Origin: Spirochaeta sp. | GTDB lineage: Bacteria > Spirochaetota > Spirochaetia > DSM-27196 > Alkalispirochaetaceae | Length of the DNA stretch: 8,559 nt | Reading direction: 5' to 3' | NCBI GenBank assembly: GCA_007117185.1 | Contig: SKHA01000232.1 | Location: 1 to 8,559 of the forward strand | Shown: one piece after another, positions 1-6,064 of the stretch | Layout of the letters: each line of letters begins with the position of its first letter | How positions within the stretch are numbered: the first letter of the stretch is position 1 | Notes under the pieces: model-generated | The model's input: the letters and a program-made list of their open reading frames with translations, nothing else | What the model was told of the DNA's origin: nothing | The model's database searches: none | Program-made: the position numbers and the translations under genes

Positions 1-1
1 A

Positions 2-961
2 GCGGGATGGCTGGTGGATCTGGGAGCGCTGTATCAGAACAGGGGTCTGCAGATCGACCCGGACCTGGTACCGAACATGGTCAACATCGGTCGCTATCCC
101 TACCCGGACGGAGCCCTCTACGCTCTGCCCCACGTGGGGAACGTCGAGCTGTTCGCCTACCGTCACGACATCGCCGCACGGTACGGCTTCAACTCGCTGC
201 AACGCTGGGACGACGTACTGGCCCTGGCGCGGCAGGTCCGGGCCAACGAGCCTGAGATGGTCCCTGTCCTCTTCCGTGGCGTTCAGGGCAACCCCATTGT
301 GACAGGGTTCCTGCCAATCTTCTGGGCATTCGGCGCGGACATTCTGGTGGACGGACGACCGGCGTTCAACACCCCCGAAGCGCTCAATGCAGTTGAGTTC
401 TTCCTGGAACTGGCCGAGTACGCTCCAGAGGGAGTAACCGCTTACCAGTCCGCCCAGGTCAGGGACGCTCTCTATTCCGGTGCCGGTGCGGTAGCAATCG
501 AAGTATGGCCCGGCTGGATCGGTGACCTGGAGAACCCGGAAGTTTCCAACGTGGTAGGGCAGGTGCGGGTCGCCGCTCATCCGGCGCAGGTCAACCCTTC
601 ATCGCCGATGATCGGCGCGTGGATGGTGGGAATCCCCCGAAACTCCCGCAACGTGGACCCGGCGTTTGACTTCCTGCGTTTCCTCACCAGCGCTCCGATC
701 CAGGAGATGATGGCGGACCAGGCGGGGCTCCCCCCGACTCGGGCGTCGGTCCATCAGATTCCCCGGCTGCAGCAGAAGTTTCCCTGGTACCCGGCGCAGC
801 TTGACGGCCAGCGCAGCGGCTCGATCCGCCCACGGACAGACCGGTGGGCCCAGATCGAGACGGTTTTCGGTGATTACCTGCAGCGCGCACTGGTTGGCGA
901 AGTCTCCGCCCGGGAAGCACTGAACCAGATTCAGCGCCGCTCCGAGGAGATCCTGCGGTAG
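2..961 (+). CDS. ABC transporter extracellular solute-binding protein, family 1 (5' truncated)
   Basis: The frame is open from the left edge (first complete codon at base 2) to TAG at 959-961, giving 319 visible residues. Family members are usually about 400-440 residues, so roughly the first 100, including the export signal, lie outside the window. The visible part has the usual order of a sugar-type binding protein: a segment ending in YPDGALYALP before the first inter-lobe crossover, then an RHDIAARYG helix, a WDDVLALARQ helix, an FGADILVDG strand-turn and a C-terminal PAFDFLRFLTS helix followed by LPPTRASV. The protein would capture the substrate outside the membrane and deliver it to the two permeases that follow directly. 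Residues here do not identify the ligand; the downstream phosphodiesterase and phosphatase suggest a phosphorylated or phosphodiester-linked sugar or polyol, which is inference. A GTG at 14 is an internal codon, not the start. Confidence 0.93.
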   Translation, partial: AGWLVDLGALYQNRGLQIDPDLVPNMVNIGRYPYPDGALYALPHVGNVELFAYRHDIAARYGFNSLQRWDDVLALARQVRANEPEMVPVLFRGVQGNPIVTGFLPIFWAFGADILVDGRPAFNTPEALNAVEFFLELAEYAPEGVTAYQSAQVRDALYSGAGAVAIEVWPGWIGDLENPEVSNVVGQVRVAAHPAQVNPSSPMIGAWMVGIPRNSRNVDPAFDFLRFLTSAPIQEMMADQAGLPPTRASVHQIPRLQQKFPWYPAQLDGQRSGSIRPRTDRWAQIETVFGDYLQRALVGEVSAREALNQIQRRSEEILR

Positions 962-978
962 CAGTTCCGGTATCGCAA

Positions 979-989
979 GATCCGGGATC
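979..989. repeat. Short palindrome GATCC-G-GGATC in the binding protein/permease gap
   Basis: A perfect five-base inverted repeat with a one-base centre sits 17 bases after the binding-protein stop codon. The one-base loop makes a stable RNA hairpin unlikely on its own. It may be chance or part of a larger fold with the hairpin that follows. No function is assigned. Confidence 0.3.
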
Positions 990-999
990 GTGAGTAACC

Positions 1000-1025
1000 G
1001 CCGGGGGCCCTCCCCCCGGCTTTCT
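1000..1025 (+). terminator. GC-rich intercistronic hairpin with short T-rich tail (possible attenuator)
   Basis: GCCGGGGG (1000-1007) pairs perfectly with CCCCCGGC (1013-1020) around a five-base loop (CCCTC), and is followed directly by TTTCT (1021-1025). An eight-pair, all-GC stem with a loop of this size is very stable. The U tract is short and interrupted, so complete termination is doubtful. The position, between a binding-protein gene and its permease genes, is where many sugar ABC operons place a partial terminator or mRNA-stabilising stem that makes the binding protein more abundant than the membrane subunits. The fold is seen in the sequence; the role is inferred. Confidence 0.55.
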
Positions 1026-1042
1026 GACAGACAGGTACTACG

Positions 1043-1921
1043 GTGAAACAGACGAAACGAAACTCCCACAGCATATTCTTCTACCTGATCTTCCTGCCGG
1101 CGCTCCTGCTGGTTCTCTTTCTGACCACCTACCCCATCGGGAACGTGGTCTACAACTCATTTTTCGATTACGACTTCATCTCCGGCTCCCGGGAGTACAT
1201 CGGCCTGGAGAACTACCGCAGCATCATCGCTGAGGAACTGTTTCACCGGTCCTTTCAGAACACCCTCATCTTCACCGTCAGCGCCAGTGTGCTGGAGGTA
1301 CTGCTGGGTGTGGCCCTGGCGTTCCTGCTGCACCGGTCCTTCCGGGGCAAGCGGGTCGCTTCGCTGGTGATCATCTTTCCGATGATCATCTCCACCATGG
1401 TGATCAGCGCGGTGTGGCAGACGTTCTATCACTTCGAAATCGGGCTGTTCAACCACATTCTGCGATCCGTCGGCCTTTCCCCGGTGGGGTGGCTCACCGA
1501 TCGCAGCGTGGCGCTGTTCTCTATCGTCCTGGTGGACATATGGCAGTGGACCCCCTTCGCGTATCTGATCATCCAGGCGGGAATGAGTTCCATCCCGGCG
1601 GAACTATACGAGGCTGCGGAGATTGACGGGGCCGGGTCGGGGCAGATCGCCGCCCGGATCACCCTGCCGCTGCTCATGGGCCAGATCGTCCTGGTCCTGA
1701 TGTTGCGAACGCTGGATACGTTCCGGCTCTTTGACAAGGTCTACGCCCTTACCGGAGGTGGCCCGGCAAACGCCACCCAGACCCTCTCGTTCTTCATCTA
1801 TCGCGAGGGATTCACCTTCTTCAACTTCGGGCGGTCCGGCGCGGCGTCGGTACTGACCCTGGTTATTGTGGCGCTGCTGTCGCTGGTATACGTGCGGCGG
1901 CTCTTTCGGGAGGACGCGTGA
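1043..1921 (+). CDS. ABC sugar-type transporter permease, MalF/UgpA family
   Basis: This 292-residue inner-membrane protein has about six predicted helices. The first (about residues 11-33) is followed by a periplasmic loop ending GLENYRS, and the others fall near 73-96, 106-128, 157-178, 209-225 and 266-284. The cytoplasmic EAA loop, the contact site for the ATPase, is clear at about 190-209 (EAAEIDGAG then ITLPL). TGGGPANAT (237-245) is also typical of this subfamily. The GTG start at 1043 has only a weak Shine-Dalgarno (ACAGG, 1031-1035), but it leaves the usual basic N-terminus KQTKRNS before helix 1. The gene overlaps the next permease by one base (TGATG). It would form the transmembrane pore with that protein. 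Substrate cannot be read from the sequence. Confidence 0.95.
   Translation: MKQTKRNSHSIFFYLIFLPALLLVLFLTTYPIGNVVYNSFFDYDFISGSREYIGLENYRSIIAEELFHRSFQNTLIFTVSASVLEVLLGVALAFLLHRSFRGKRVASLVIIFPMIISTMVISAVWQTFYHFEIGLFNHILRSVGLSPVGWLTDRSVALFSIVLVDIWQWTPFAYLIIQAGMSSIPAELYEAAEIDGAGSGQIAARITLPLLMGQIVLVLMLRTLDTFRLFDKVYALTGGGPANATQTLSFFIYREGFTFFNFGRSGAASVLTLVIVALLSLVYVRRLFREDA
1908..1913 (+). promoter_or_regulatory. Ribosome binding site GGGAGG for the second permease
   Basis: GGGAGG lies inside the last codons of the first permease gene. It is seven bases from ATG 1921 but only four from GTG 1918, so it favours ATG 1921 as the true start. Confidence 0.7.
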
Positions 1922-2757
1922 TGTATTACCGCCTCAGACGGCTTGCCGGAGATACCTTCTTCCGCCTGACCCTGGCGGCGACTCTGGCTGTGATCCTCGT
2001 TCCGATCTACTGGATGATCAACACCAGCCTGAAGAACCCCCGGGAGGTGATCCGGTCGGTACCCACCTTTTTCCCCGAAGCCCCCACCCTGGCTAACTAC
2101 GCCAACGTATTCGCCCAGGGGATCTGGACCAACGTATTCAATACGGTAACTGTGGCCGTCTCGGCGACAGTGATCTCCATCATTCTGGCCTTTCTGGCGT
2201 CCTACGCGCTGGCCAGGTTTCGCTTCCCCTTCCATCTGAACCGCATCTTTCTGATCTGGGTTCTGGTGGTGCGTATCCTTCCTCCCATCGTCCTGGCGGT
2301 GCCGCTCTTCTCGGCGTTCAATATGGTCGGGCTGATCAACACGCGACAGGGGTTGATCCTGGCGTTCCAGATCTACACCCTCCCCTACGCGATCTGGATC
2401 ATCTACGGGTTCGTCAAGGCGCTGCCGCTGGAATTCGAGGAGGCAGCCACCATCGACGGAGCGTCCCCCGGGCGGATTCTCATCTCCATCGTGGCGCCCC
2501 TGGTCCGTTCAGGGGTATTGGCAACGTCCATCTTCAGCCTAGTCCTGGCGTGGAACGAGTTTCTCTTCGCGCTTCTGTTTGTGCGCACCCCCCGGCTGTT
2601 GACCCTTCCGGTGGTGATCGCCCGCTACATCGGCGAGTACTCCACCCAGTGGGGTGAACTGATGGCGGTGGGGCTGCTGGCATCGCTGCCGGTGCTGTTC
2701 TTCTCGAACATCGTCTACCGGCAGCTGACTCAGGGATTCTCCCTGAGTCTCAAGTAG
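1921..2757 (+). CDS. ABC sugar-type transporter permease, MalG/UgpE family
   Basis: This 278-residue inner-membrane permease is the partner of the one before it. A hydrophobic segment near residues 13-33 is followed by WMINTSLKNP and a short periplasmic loop (FFPEAPTLANY), both standard for MalG-type subunits. Further helices fall near 72-97, 107-130, 145-163, 196-219 and 247-264. The EAA loop is at about 174-194 (EAATIDGASPG then IVAPL), and WNEFLFAL (211-218) and the C-terminal QGFSLSLK are family hallmarks. The start is taken as ATG 1921 rather than GTG 1918 because of ribosome-binding-site spacing. The stop TAG is followed within 10 bases by the phosphodiesterase gene. No ATP-binding subunit follows, so the energy-coupling subunit must be encoded upstream of the window or elsewhere. 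Confidence 0.95.
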   Translation: MYYRLRRLAGDTFFRLTLAATLAVILVPIYWMINTSLKNPREVIRSVPTFFPEAPTLANYANVFAQGIWTNVFNTVTVAVSATVISIILAFLASYALARFRFPFHLNRIFLIWVLVVRILPPIVLAVPLFSAFNMVGLINTRQGLILAFQIYTLPYAIWIIYGFVKALPLEFEEAATIDGASPGRILISIVAPLVRSGVLATSIFSLVLAWNEFLFALLFVRTPRLLTLPVVIARYIGEYSTQWGELMAVGLLASLPVLFFSNIVYRQLTQGFSLSLK

Positions 2758-2763
2758 GGAGGA
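2757..2763 (+). promoter_or_regulatory. Strong ribosome binding site GGGAGGA for the phosphodiesterase gene
   Basis: GGGAGGA begins on the last base of the permease stop codon and ends four bases before GTG 2768. A second GTG at 2766 is out of frame. The match fixes 2768 as the start and implies active translation of the phosphodiesterase within the operon. Confidence 0.7.
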
Positions 2764-2767
2764 TCGT

Positions 2768-3511
2768 GTGGCGCTGGCAAACCGTCCCCTTATCACCGCC
2801 CACACCGGGTGCGAGGGAACCCCGGATAACTCCCTCATTTCCATCGACGCCGCGCTGGCCAGCGGCGCCGACGTGATCGAGGTGGACCTGCGAGTGTCCG
2901 CCGATGGGCACCCGGTCCTCCATCACGACTCGTCGTTCCTCGATAGCGCAGGACGGGAGATCAGGATTGCCGAGCGCTCCCGAAGCGAGCTGGCCGAGGG
3001 TTTTCAGACGGTGGCCACCCCTCCGGCTACCCTGGATCAGGTGCTGCAGCGGGTTGTCGGTGACGAGATCATCCTGAACATCGATCTGAAGGACGTGGGC
3101 GGGGTGCGTGAGCTGTGGCGGCAGATCGGCGATTTCGGGCTGCACCAGTCGGTGATCTTCACCGGGTGCGATGCCGCGGGGGCCCGGTTCGTCAATACTA
3201 CCGTTCCGGGAGCACGAGTGCTGCTGAACGTCGCCGACGGGGAGCTGCCGGAGTCGGAGCAGGGGTACGACCAGGCGGTCCGGGAGATCTGCGCAACCGC
3301 CGCTGCCGCGGGGTGCTGCGGCCTCAACGTGGATTATCGCCGGTGCCGCCCCGAGCTGGTGACGTTCGCCACGCGGCGGTTTCTGCCCGTTTCAGTCTGG
3401 ACGGTTGACCACCCCGATGAAATGCGAAGAATGTACGCCATGGGTGTCTACGCGATAACGACCCGCTTTCCGGTGCGTCTTGGTGCTGTTCTGTCGGGAA
3501 AACCAGAGTGA
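2768..3511 (+). CDS. Glycerophosphodiester phosphodiesterase family protein (variant active site)
   Basis: This 247-residue protein has no signal peptide or membrane segment, so it should act in the cytoplasm on imported substrate. It matches the GDPD TIM barrel in order: AHTGCEGTPDNS (11-22), GADVIEVDLRVSADGHPVLHHD (33-54), NIDLK (104-108), VSVWTVDHPDEM (208-219) and GVYAITTRFP (226-235). Candidate catalytic histidines are H12 and H53, with metal ligands E38, D40 and D106. It departs from the textbook family: HRG is HTG, PENT is PDNS, the barrel E-x-K is D-x-K and the closing TDxP is TTRFP. I recall HTGCEGT-type sequences as a recurring subgroup, so it is probably active but may not use glycerophosphodiesters. 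The family hydrolyses a phosphodiester to an alcohol and a phosphomonoester. It lies between the importer and a phosphatase and overlaps the phosphatase gene by four bases. Confidence 0.88.
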   Translation: MALANRPLITAHTGCEGTPDNSLISIDAALASGADVIEVDLRVSADGHPVLHHDSSFLDSAGREIRIAERSRSELAEGFQTVATPPATLDQVLQRVVGDEIILNIDLKDVGGVRELWRQIGDFGLHQSVIFTGCDAAGARFVNTTVPGARVLLNVADGELPESEQGYDQAVREICATAAAAGCCGLNVDYRRCRPELVTFATRRFLPVSVWTVDHPDEMRRMYAMGVYAITTRFPVRLGAVLSGKPE

Positions 3512-4305
3512 GTGACCTTTATCTTGAATGGGCCGAAAAGGCAGTCGTTCACGCCGGTGGAATGGCGCAGGCGATCCGCCGCGGTGGCATCACCCGCCAA
3601 ACCAAGTCCCACCAGGACTTCGTCACCGAGGCGGACCAGCAGATCGAAGCGGCGATCCGGCAGGAACTTGCCGCGGCGTTTCCGCAGGACCGGTTCTTTG
3701 GTGAGGAGACCGCTGGGGATTCTCCCGAGGTTTCTCCGGCTGACTCCACCAGAGCGGTGTGGATCCTCGATCCGGTGGATGGTACCAGCAACTACGCCTC
3801 CGGGCTGGACGCGTGGTGCATCTCCCTGGCTCGGGTTGAACGGGGCCGGGTGATGACTGCGGCGCTCTACGCTCCGGACCGAAACGAACTGTACCTGGCC
3901 AGCAAGGGCGGCGGGGCCACCCTGAACGGCAACACCCTGTCGGTGTCGGCAGCTGTAGCGCGGGAACAGGCGCTGGTGATGACCGGGCGGGGGGCAAAAC
4001 TCTCGGTGGACCGGTATCTGCAGGTCATTCGCCTGCTTCTGGAACGGGGCTACGAGTACCGTCGCTACGGTTCCGGAGCCCTGGGGATCGCGATGGTCAG
4101 CACCGGGGCGATTCAGGGGTATATCGAGACGGGAATGTATCCCTGGGATATCGCCGCAGCGCACCTGATCGTCCAGGAGGCCGGTGGGTACTGCAGCCCC
4201 TACCCGCTGGAGGCTCTCTCGGGGGAGCCCGGCCCGCCGCTGGTGGTCTGCCAGCCCGGTCTTGAGACTGACCTGATGGACATCCTGGTCAGGGCAGACC
4301 GCTGA
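3508..4305 (+). CDS. Inositol monophosphatase family phosphatase
   Basis: This 265-residue protein is full length for the family. All Mg-binding motifs are present: DFVTEAD (37-43), GEE (65-67), WILDPVDGTSNY (85-96, with D88, D91, G92 and T93) and WDIAAAHLIVQEAGG (213-227, with D214). It should be an active cytoplasmic Mg-dependent, Li-sensitive phosphomonoesterase. The family includes inositol-1-phosphatase, histidinol phosphatase, CysQ-type nucleotidases and AccG-type sugar phosphatases, and the sequence alone does not choose among them. The GTG start lies in the phosphodiesterase stop (GTGA, four-base overlap), which indicates translational coupling and makes the phosphodiesterase product the most likely substrate. 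The 3' end overlaps the opposing lipoprotein gene by 17 bases. No terminator with a T-run was seen after it. Confidence 0.93.
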   Translation: MSDLYLEWAEKAVVHAGGMAQAIRRGGITRQTKSHQDFVTEADQQIEAAIRQELAAAFPQDRFFGEETAGDSPEVSPADSTRAVWILDPVDGTSNYASGLDAWCISLARVERGRVMTAALYAPDRNELYLASKGGGATLNGNTLSVSAAVAREQALVMTGRGAKLSVDRYLQVIRLLLERGYEYRRYGSGALGIAMVSTGAIQGYIETGMYPWDIAAAHLIVQEAGGYCSPYPLEALSGEPGPPLVVCQPGLETDLMDILVRADR

Positions 4306-5098
4306 GCAGCTCCGCCTGCCGCCGCAGGTTGGTCGGCAGGTAGTTCCAGGGGTACTCGCCGGCGGCGGTGACGTCCAACTGGTGATCGTTCACAAACAGA
4401 TAGCCGTAACGGCGGACATTCCGGCGGAACCGCTCCTCCTGCCAGACGCCGTCGCCGTACACCAGCGCCGCAGCGCGAGCGGCCACCATCGGTGGCGGCC
4501 GCTGCCCCGGGGAGGGCCAGTAGCGCTCCTCATGGGCAACGACGATATCGAAGCCTGAGGTCCCGTAGTATCCCATCGGAGCGGCGACGCCGGTATTGCC
4601 GATCACCGGGGCCCTTGCGGTTGAGAGATTTCGCATCTCCTCCAGATACACAAACGCCTCGTTGGGGCCACTCATCGCTCCGCCATCGGGAACCTCGTCC
4701 ATGAAGACGCCCTGCACCCGGGGATACAGGCGGCTCCACCGCCGCAAATCCGCAGCGACCAGATCCACCCTTCGATGCCCGTACTCCAGATGTACATACC
4801 CCACCAGGATGACCCCGGCGCGCTGCAGCTCGCGGATCCCCCGCTGGTAGTTGGAGTCCGCTGTTTCTCCGGGGCCGTTGGCCGGATTGACCACCGCAAT
4901 GATCTGCAGCTGGGGAAACTCCTTTGCAACCTCCGCAACCAGGCGCCAGGCCTGCCCGGCGGGGCCCTCAGGAAAAGGGTATATGTAGAGGGGAATGATC
5001 ATGCCCCGCTGATCAGGTTCAAAGAGCGAGGGGGTCACGGTTGCACAGCTGCCGAGCAGGGCAAGAACCCCCGCAGCAGCACATAAACGCCCAGTCAT
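4289..5098 (-). CDS. Spherulin-4 (GH135-like) family lipoprotein
   Basis: This 269-residue protein starts at ATG 5098 (minus strand). A TTG ten codons upstream is possible but would put a non-signal stretch first. The N-terminus is a short lipoprotein signal: MTGR, a hydrophobic stretch to about residue 16, then LGSC with C18 as lipidation site. The mature part has spherulin-4 landmarks: GMIIPLYIYP (32-41), IIAVVNPANGPG (66-77), GYVHLEYGHR (100-109), GVFMDE (130-135), NTG (168-170) and FDIVVAHE (183-190). Eukaryotic family member Sph3 of Aspergillus (GH135) is a glycoside hydrolase acting on galactosamine-containing polysaccharide, and its catalytic groove uses a conserved Asp-Glu pair; D134-E135 are the matching residues here. 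A cell-surface or periplasmic glycosidase is therefore plausible, but activity in bacterial members is inferred. The gene is divergent from the transporter gene and convergent with the phosphatase gene. Confidence 0.82.
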   Translation of the reverse strand: MTGRLCAAAGVLALLGSCATVTPSLFEPDQRGMIIPLYIYPFPEGPAGQAWRLVAEVAKEFPQLQIIAVVNPANGPGETADSNYQRGIRELQRAGVILVGYVHLEYGHRRVDLVAADLRRWSRLYPRVQGVFMDEVPDGGAMSGPNEAFVYLEEMRNLSTARAPVIGNTGVAAPMGYYGTSGFDIVVAHEERYWPSPGQRPPPMVAARAAALVYGDGVWQEERFRRNVRRYGYLFVNDHQLDVTAAGEYPWNYLPTNLRRQAELLSGLP

Positions 5099-5112
5099 TG
5101 TCCCGGTATAGT
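5084..5112 (+). promoter_or_regulatory. Candidate promoter for the EamA transporter gene
   Basis: TATAGT (5107-5112) differs by one base from the sigma-70 -10 consensus. At 17-base spacing the -35 position reads TAAACG (5084-5089), a weak three-of-six match that lies inside the first codons of the divergent lipoprotein gene. Transcription would start near 5119, about 12 bases before ATG 5131. No matching promoter was found for the lipoprotein on the other strand. Confidence 0.35.
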
Positions 5113-5119
5113 GCACCGG
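5103..5119. promoter_or_regulatory. Inverted repeat CCGGT-N7-ACCGG in the divergent gap (possible operator)
   Basis: Two perfect five-base arms (5103-5107 and 5115-5119) flank seven bases, and the repeat spans the candidate -10 element TATAGT. A dimeric repressor bound here would block transcription toward the transporter and perhaps also the lipoprotein. The arms are short and GC-rich, so chance is possible. Confidence 0.3.
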
Positions 5120-5130
5120 CAACGGCAAAA

Positions 5131-6030
5131 ATGCTACTGTCGGGCATGTCCTCCGCAGCAGGTAATCTCCTTGTTATCGTCTCGTCGGTTGCCTTCGGCG
5201 GTATGGCCCTGTTCGCGCGGGCGGCGTACCAGGCGGGCACCTCCCCGATAACGCTTCTGTTTCTCCGCTTCGGCATCGCCGCCGTGTGCATGGGGGTGGT
5301 GGTGGTCGTCCGTCGAGAACGGCTGCCCCGGGGACGTACCCTTCTGGGGCTGCTCATGATGGGTGGCCTGGGGTACGCCGGGCAATCCTTCTCGTTTTTT
5401 ACTGCTTTGACCATGGCCAACGCGGGGCTGGTGGCGCTGCTTCTGTATCTGTACCCCGCTATCGTGGCGATCCTCTCGGCGATCTTTCTGGGTGAGCGCC
5501 TGGGGCGGTGGCGCTCACTGGCGGTGGTTTTGGCATTCTTCGGTACCGCCCTCACCGTCGGGCCAGCTCCGCAGGGCAGCCCCCTGGGAATCTTCCTGGG
5601 AATCGCGGCGGCGTTCATCTATTCCGGATACATCATGGCCGGGACCCATTTGCTGCGCTCCAGCTCCCCCATATCCGGCGCGATGGTGATCATGGCCGCC
5701 GCCGCAACGGTGTTCGGAGTGGTCAATATTCTTCAGGGGCCATCCTTCCCGGGTACCGCTGCGGGGTGGTGGGCCGCTATGGGGGTGGCTGTGGTCTCCA
5801 CCGTCATCGCGGTAACCCTCTTTCTGGTGGGCATCACCGTCATCGGACCCACCCGGGCATCGGTACTCTCAACGTTCGAACCGGTGACTACAGTCATCCT
5901 GGCGGCGCTTCTGCTGAGCGAGCCCCTCGGCCTGGCCAGCATTATTGGTGGCGCTTGCATCCTCACCGCCGCAATGATCCTCTCACGGGCGCCTCGGGCA
6001 CCCCGGGTGGCCGGAGCGGCAGGACAGTAA
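5131..6030 (+). CDS. EamA/DMT superfamily transporter
   Basis: This 299-residue integral membrane protein has ten predicted hydrophobic helices in two EamA repeats. The first repeat runs from LLVIVSSVAFGGMALFARAA to LAVVLAFFGTALTVG, the second from GIFLGIAAAFIYSGYIMAG to ASIIGGACILTAAMILS. LYLYPAIVAILSAIFLGERL and its repeat-2 counterpart ASVLSTFEPVTTVILAALLL carry the hallmark helix that ends in a GE/SEP turn. The family exports or exchanges small metabolites such as amino acids, nucleosides and sugars, and substrate cannot be predicted. The start is uncertain: ATG 5131 (MLLSGMSSAAGN) is annotated, ATG 5146 would give 294 residues, and neither has a good Shine-Dalgarno. Reading on upstream to TTG 5041 would run through the lipoprotein signal region and add a non-family N-terminus, so it is rejected. 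Confidence 0.9.
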   Translation: MLLSGMSSAAGNLLVIVSSVAFGGMALFARAAYQAGTSPITLLFLRFGIAAVCMGVVVVVRRERLPRGRTLLGLLMMGGLGYAGQSFSFFTALTMANAGLVALLLYLYPAIVAILSAIFLGERLGRWRSLAVVLAFFGTALTVGPAPQGSPLGIFLGIAAAFIYSGYIMAGTHLLRSSSPISGAMVIMAAAATVFGVVNILQGPSFPGTAAGWWAAMGVAVVSTVIAVTLFLVGITVIGPTRASVLSTFEPVTTVILAALLLSEPLGLASIIGGACILTAAMILSRAPRAPRVAGAAGQ

Positions 6031-6049
6031 CTGGCTTATGTGGTATTAT
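6021..6049 (+). promoter_or_regulatory. Promoter of the GntR-LacI regulator (AGGACA-17-TATTAT)
   Basis: AGGACA (6021-6026, four of six to TTGACA) and TATTAT (6044-6049, five of six to TATAAT) are separated by exactly 17 bases. The -35 element overlaps the last codons of the transporter gene. The expected start of transcription, about 6055-6057, is only three to five bases before the ATG at 6060, so the mRNA would be almost leaderless. This is consistent with the absence of a Shine-Dalgarno before that ATG. Confidence 0.5.
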
Positions 6050-6056
6050 CCAGACG

Positions 6057-6064
6057 GTCATGAC
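6057..6064. promoter_or_regulatory. Palindrome GTCATGAC over the regulator start codon
   Basis: A perfect eight-base palindrome covers the ATG at 6060 and the predicted transcription start. Its place makes it a candidate autoregulatory operator half or core. It does not extend beyond eight bases and could be chance. Confidence 0.22.

Noticed and set aside
3448..4164. 238-codon minus-strand open frame opposite the phosphatase gene
   Set aside because: The plus strand carries every IMPase motif in this span. The antisense product shows no family features, so it is a shadow frame.
2..4305. Straight assignment as a ugp glycerol-3-phosphate operon (UgpB/A/E/Q)
   Set aside because: The permeases are only generic MalFG/UgpAE type, the ATPase is missing, the phosphodiesterase is of the HTG variant and a phosphatase is added. 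The sequence does not support naming the genes ugp.
4314..4336. GC-rich short inverted repeat CCTGC...GCAGG near the end of the lipoprotein gene as a terminator
   Set aside because: It lies inside coding sequence and has no T-run on either side, so it is not supported as a terminator.
5099..5128. TTG start at 5128 for the lipoprotein gene
   Set aside because: It would add MPLPVHYTGT before the basic start of the signal peptide, and it extends to within a few bases of the divergent start. ATG 5098 gives a proper lipoprotein signal.
5019..5618. 199-codon minus-strand open frame opposite the transporter gene
   Set aside because: Its low-complexity Arg/Pro/Thr-rich composition has no recognisable fold, and it is fully explained as an antisense shadow of the EamA gene and the lipoprotein start region.
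5508..6059. Open frame in line with the regulator gene that would extend it upstream by 184 codons through the transporter gene
   Set aside because: The extension lies out of frame over a clear EamA protein, is rich in Gly, Arg and His with no domain, and the GntR domain begins naturally after ATG 6060. It is a by-product of GC-rich codon bias.
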